From Cryptomeria japonica (lineage: Eukaryota > Streptophyta > Pinopsida > Cupressales > Cupressaceae), in contig NC_081406.1 in NCBI RefSeq assembly GCF_030272615.1, positions 241,987,718 to 242,051,717 on the forward strand: DNA of 64,000 bases. Direction: 5' to 3'. The notes below the pieces were generated by a model. That model was given only the letters and a program-made list of their open reading frames with translations, was not told the origin of the DNA and made no database searches. Below are positions 60,813 through 64,000 of the stretch, piece by piece (the first letter of the stretch is position 1; the number at the start of each line of letters is the position of its first letter). Position numbers and translations under genes: made by a program.

Positions 60813-61020
60813 GTCCTCCCGTTGCATAAGCGGTTGAGTGATATTTGTTTGTAATGGTCCTCCCGCTGCATAAGCGGTTGAGTGATATTTGTTTGTAATG
60901 GTCCTCCTGCTGCATAAGCGGTTGAGAGATAACTGCTGTAATGATCCTCCCGCTGCATAAGCAGTTGTGTTGAGCGTTGTTATGTGTGTTCAGTCCTCCC
61001 GCTGAAATATTGCGGTGCTT
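60813..61020 (+). repeat. 44-bp tandem array of small hairpins in the LTR of E
   Basis: gtcctcccgctgcataagcg starts at 60813, 60857, 60901, about 60943 and 60993. The core CCGCTGCATAAGCGG can fold as CCGCT/AGCGG. Confidence 0.8.
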
Positions 61021-61308
61021 TGGAGTGTTTGTTCTCTTTGCTGGTTTATCGCCAAGTTGCTTTGTTTATCGGCTGGATAAGCGGAAGGGGCTGGCTTTCC
61101 ACCCATTATTGTATTTAGTACTTCAGCAGTTCGCTACTAATGATCCCCTGTTGCTGTATTCTCTCACCCTCCCAGTTTGGGCTCTCGGTGATCAAAAGGT
61201 GTAGGGTTCGTTCTTGCTGGTTTTGGATTTCTTAGTCTAACCCTAACAGGTGTGGTTGTGTGTGTAATCTTGTTAAAAAATAAAAAAAAATTAAGGGGAA
61301 TATTACAG

Positions 61309-61329
61309 TGGTATCAGAGCCACACATCC
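61309..61329 (+). other. Primer-binding site of element E
   Basis: TGGTATCAGAGCCACACATC one base after the LTR; the standard initiator-tRNA-Met type. Confidence 0.85.
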
Positions 61330-61354
61330 TGCCAGCCTGTGTGACAGGGGTTCC

Positions 61355-62687
61355 ATGAATGACAGAGATATCAAATACTACAACCGGGAACGTAGAACAT
61401 AGCAGTATCAGATACCGTCAGTGCCAGTGGAAGAGACCTTTTCAGAGGTCTTGAGAAACAGAGAGAAAGAGGTTGATTCAACAGATTCAATGGGAGAAAG
61501 GTTGTTTGGTCAGAATGAGGCAGCAATGGCTGTAGAGAAAATGGAAAAGAAGTTTGACACTATGATGGACATGATGTCCTAGATGATAGCCACTTTTAGA
61601 CAAAATGCTGGAGGAGGGCAAACCCAAGATCAAAATCTGAACATGAGTGGTAATAATGCCAGCACTTCCAACAACTCCGGTGGTAATGGAAATGGTGGCA
61701 ACAATGGTAGCGATAGTAATGGAATGCCTGTTGGATCGGTGACGTGGCCATTGCAACCAGTTTTCCTTCCAAGGGAAACGCCACCTCCTGAAGTTGAAAC
61801 CCTTGTACTTGAGGAGATCCAGGCTAGTTTCGTGGAGTATGCAGCTTTTCCACAAGAGATTCGAAATGTCTCGTCTCTTGATCAATACATGAATCGGAAG
61901 AAGAGGAGGGAAGGAAGGTATGACAATCGATACTCCACTCCAATAGACTATCATCAAGCTCTTGGGAAGGTTACTCTAGCACACTTTGATGGAATCAGTA
62001 AGAGCACAACTACAGCGTGGGTGCAGAAGTTGGACAATTACTTGTCCTTTAGGCCTATGCTTGAAGAAGAGGCCATCAAGTTCGCCACTTTGCACTTAGA
62101 TGGAGTTGCTCATGAATGGTGGTACCATGGGTTGGTCACCCTTGGTCATAACGATCAATACCTATGCTGAACTCACCAACAAGTTGATTGAAAGATTTGA
62201 TACCAAGGATCCGGAGGTGAAGTTTAGAGAGCTTGCACAACTCAAACAACAGGGCTCTTTGGATACTTTCATAACTGAGTTTCAAAGTCTTTCAGTTATG
62301 GTTAGTAGTATCTCTGAGAAGAGGTTAGTGGTCCTATTTATTGAGGGACTTGAAGAACCGTTGAAAGGCTGGGTGAAAGCCTTTGACCCGCCCACCTTGG
62401 TTGATGCAATCAAGAAGGCTAGGAGCATGGAGATGGCTGCCCCTAAGTCTAAATTTCAGTCAAAGCCTTTCTCATTTCGTAAAGACAAGAAGAAATTTTT
62501 TAATGAGCCTAAGAAGTTCCTCTCCCGGATGGATGATGAGCTCCGTCAAGAGCTTCAGAGAAAGAACCTGTGTTATTCTTGCAAAGAACCTTGGGTTCCG
62601 GGTCACAGATGCGATGTGAAGAGTAATGCTCGTCAAATGGAAGCATATTCAGTTGATGGATCAGATTCTAAAAATTCAGAACAATAG
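61355..62687 (+). pseudogene. Gypsy element E gag
   Basis: ATG at 61355 opens MNDRDIKYYNRE in the frame of the gag. TAG codons at about 61400 and 61580 and a one-base shift near 62150 break it. Features in order: Gly/Asn-rich linker, YHQALGKVTLAHFDGISKS, WVQKLDNYL, a HEWWYHG segment, then TYAELTNKLIERFDTKDPEV and FITEFQSL (retrotransposon gag fold), and the zinc knuckle CYSCKEPWVPGHRC near 62571-62612. TAG follows at 62685. Confidence 0.9.
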
Positions 62688-63424
62688 CTTGATTCAGAGG
62701 GAAGTGAGTATGTAGAGGCTCCAGAAGGGCTTGAAAGTGATGATGAAGATAGAGGTATAGTTGCCCAACTCTCTAGCTTCCACAAGAATGAGTCATTCAG
62801 AGTTCGAGGGGCATTGGGAGAGCATCGACTTGTTGCTCTAATTGACACCATAGCAACTCACAACTTCATTGACGTTAGAATTGTCACCAAGAGAGGCCTT
62901 ATCACTGATAAGTTGAAGACTTCAAGGTCATGGTGGCTGATGGGTCAACCATTTGTTGCGAACGGATGGTTTCAAACATGTCAATGAAGCTTGTTAACTA
63001 TGAAGTCAAGGATGACTTCTATGTTGTCAATATTGGAGGGACTGTTGATGTGGTCCTTGGCATTCAGTGGCTGCGATCTCTTGGTGAGATCACTCTTAAC
63101 TTGCAAACCATGGAGTTAAAGTTCATGTCTGAAGGGAAGAAGGTAGTTTTGCGAGGGATGTCTAATGGAGGCCCACATATTGTATCCCTGAAGACGATGG
63201 AGAGGCTGATCCGCCATAACCAAGTGGGGTGGGCAGCAGAGTGTTTGATAATGTCGTCAAATCCATTAGAAGTCAAGGGCAGCTACTTTGTTGATATTCT
63301 AGCTCTAATCACAAACAAGAGCAAGGTCCTTGGAAATCCACCTCTTAGATCTCCCGAGTCTATGGTCATGCCATCTAACTCCCCTGAAGAGAAGAGAAGC
63401 TATCTTGATGATATCAAGCTTTGA
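62688..63424 (+). pseudogene. Gypsy element E protease region
   Basis: HRLVALIDTIATHNFIDVRI near 62824-62883 is the retropepsin site, but the usual Asp-Ser/Thr-Gly reads Asp-Thr-Ile, which should abolish activity. After a one-base shift near 62925 the C-terminal part continues VMVADGSTICCERMV, DVVLGIQWLRSLGEI and ELKFMSEGK, ending at TGA 63422-63424. Confidence 0.85.
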
Positions 63425-64000
63425 TTTCAAAGAGGAGTAAGGTGTTTGAGAATCCACCTCCAGATAGAAGGAACTAAGCCTATCATGACTACTCCTTATG
63501 GATACCCAAAGAAGCAGAAGGACGAGATTAAGAAAGCCATTAAGGAGCTGTTAGACATGGGTTACATTAGGCCAAGCAAGAGCCCTTTTGCTTTGGCTAT
63601 TGTATTGGTGAAATAGAAGGATGGGACCATGCGTATGTGCGTGGATTACCGACCCCTAAATCAGAAAACCATCAAGAATTGGTACCCTATTCCGAGGTTT
63701 GATGAGCTCATTGATGAGCTACATGGTGCTGTCTACTTCTCCAAGATAGATCTCAGATCGGGCTACCATCAAATTAGAATGAGGGCATCTGATATTGAGA
63801 AGACTGCTTTCAGATGCCATTTTGGGCATTTCGAATTTCTAGTCATGCCTTTTGGCTTGACTAACGCTCCTGCCACATTCCAGTCTTGCATAAACAAGAT
63901 CTTTTAGATGCAGTTGAGGAATTTTGTTCTCATATTCTTTGATGACATCCTCATCTTCAACAAGTCTTGGAAGGAGCACTTGCAACACTTAGATGAAATT
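63425..64000 (+). pseudogene. Gypsy element E reverse transcriptase, partial
   Basis: Order: TTPYGYPKKQKDEIKKAIKE, PSKSPFALAIVLVK, a TAG at 63614, then [53 protein letters not shown], a TAG near 63905, then LIFFDDILIFNKSW. FFDD is the gypsy form of the YxDD catalytic motif. The domain runs off the right edge, so RNase H and integrase are not visible. Confidence 0.92.

Larger units (their letters stand above)
59190..61307 (+). repeat. 5' LTR of gypsy element E
   Basis: TGTAATGTCCCC to GGGGAATATTACA, 2118 bp. It contains two palindromic boxes (59420-59439 and 59534-59553) and a 44-bp hairpin array (60813-61020). CTATATATACAGG near 60001 is a TATA candidate. A run of A lies near the 3' end. Confidence 0.9.
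59190..64000 (+). mobile_element. Ty3/gypsy retrotransposon E, 5' part
   Basis: 5' LTR, tRNA-iMet-type PBS, gag with zinc knuckle, protease and reverse transcriptase in gypsy order; the element continues past the right edge. All frames carry stops or shifts. Confidence 0.9.

Overview
The window looks like nuclear DNA of a seed plant with a very large, repeat-filled genome, most likely a gymnosperm such as a conifer. The reasons are AT-rich sequence, several layers of nested and decayed LTR retrotransposons, and a single recognisable host gene whose exons are separated by kilobases of transposon debris. The species call is inference.

Left part (1-29.4 kb) is a nest of retroelements. Element A (minus strand, 1-3819, 5' LTR at 3053-3819, gag-like frame running off the left edge) sits in the gag of a Ty1-copia element (3820 to about 9090). 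That element in turn interrupts element B (minus strand, 5' LTR at 10631-11713). B lies in an LTR of element C (11714-13895), which also carries a 5'-truncated LINE (11961-13764). Next comes a complete 12.8-kb element D (14525-27354, minus strand, target duplication GGAAT). D has a gag-like frame but no visible reverse transcriptase or integrase. On its opposite strand it carries a two-exon gene for a plant mobile domain (PMD) protein with its own TATA box. D is followed by a Ty3/gypsy gag-protease scrap and a solo LTR (27816-29367, target duplication AGTTG).

Middle part (29.4-49.7 kb): an LTR of a TGTAATGTCCCC family (from 32056), long unrecognised stretches, and the first two coding exons (37743-37936 and 39317-39622) of a plus-strand glutamine-dependent NAD+ synthetase. 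No third exon was found, so its second intron either runs past the right edge or the gene is broken. Downstream lies a 2.27-kb mini LTR element (41633-43902). It carries intron-less pieces of two host genes, an MSI1-type histone-binding WD40 protein and a Clp-protease-family protein, next to a hAT BED zinc-finger scrap.

Right part (49.7-64 kb): a Ty1-copia element G (minus strand, 49794-57229) whose leader was invaded by an LTR (54487-56395) and by a 334-bp miniature LTR element (56510-56843). The miniature element's 135-bp LTRs contain a tRNA-like sequence with Pol III A and B boxes. Then follow a degenerate tandem repeat, two 5S-rRNA-derived units, and the 5' LTR, gag, protease and reverse transcriptase of a Ty3/gypsy element E (59190 to the right edge). 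Almost every retroelement frame is closed by TAG, TAA or TGA at sites that could have been CAG, CAA, CGA or TGG. This fits decay by deamination of methylated cytosine. Apart from the NAD+ synthetase exons, no intact host gene was recognised.
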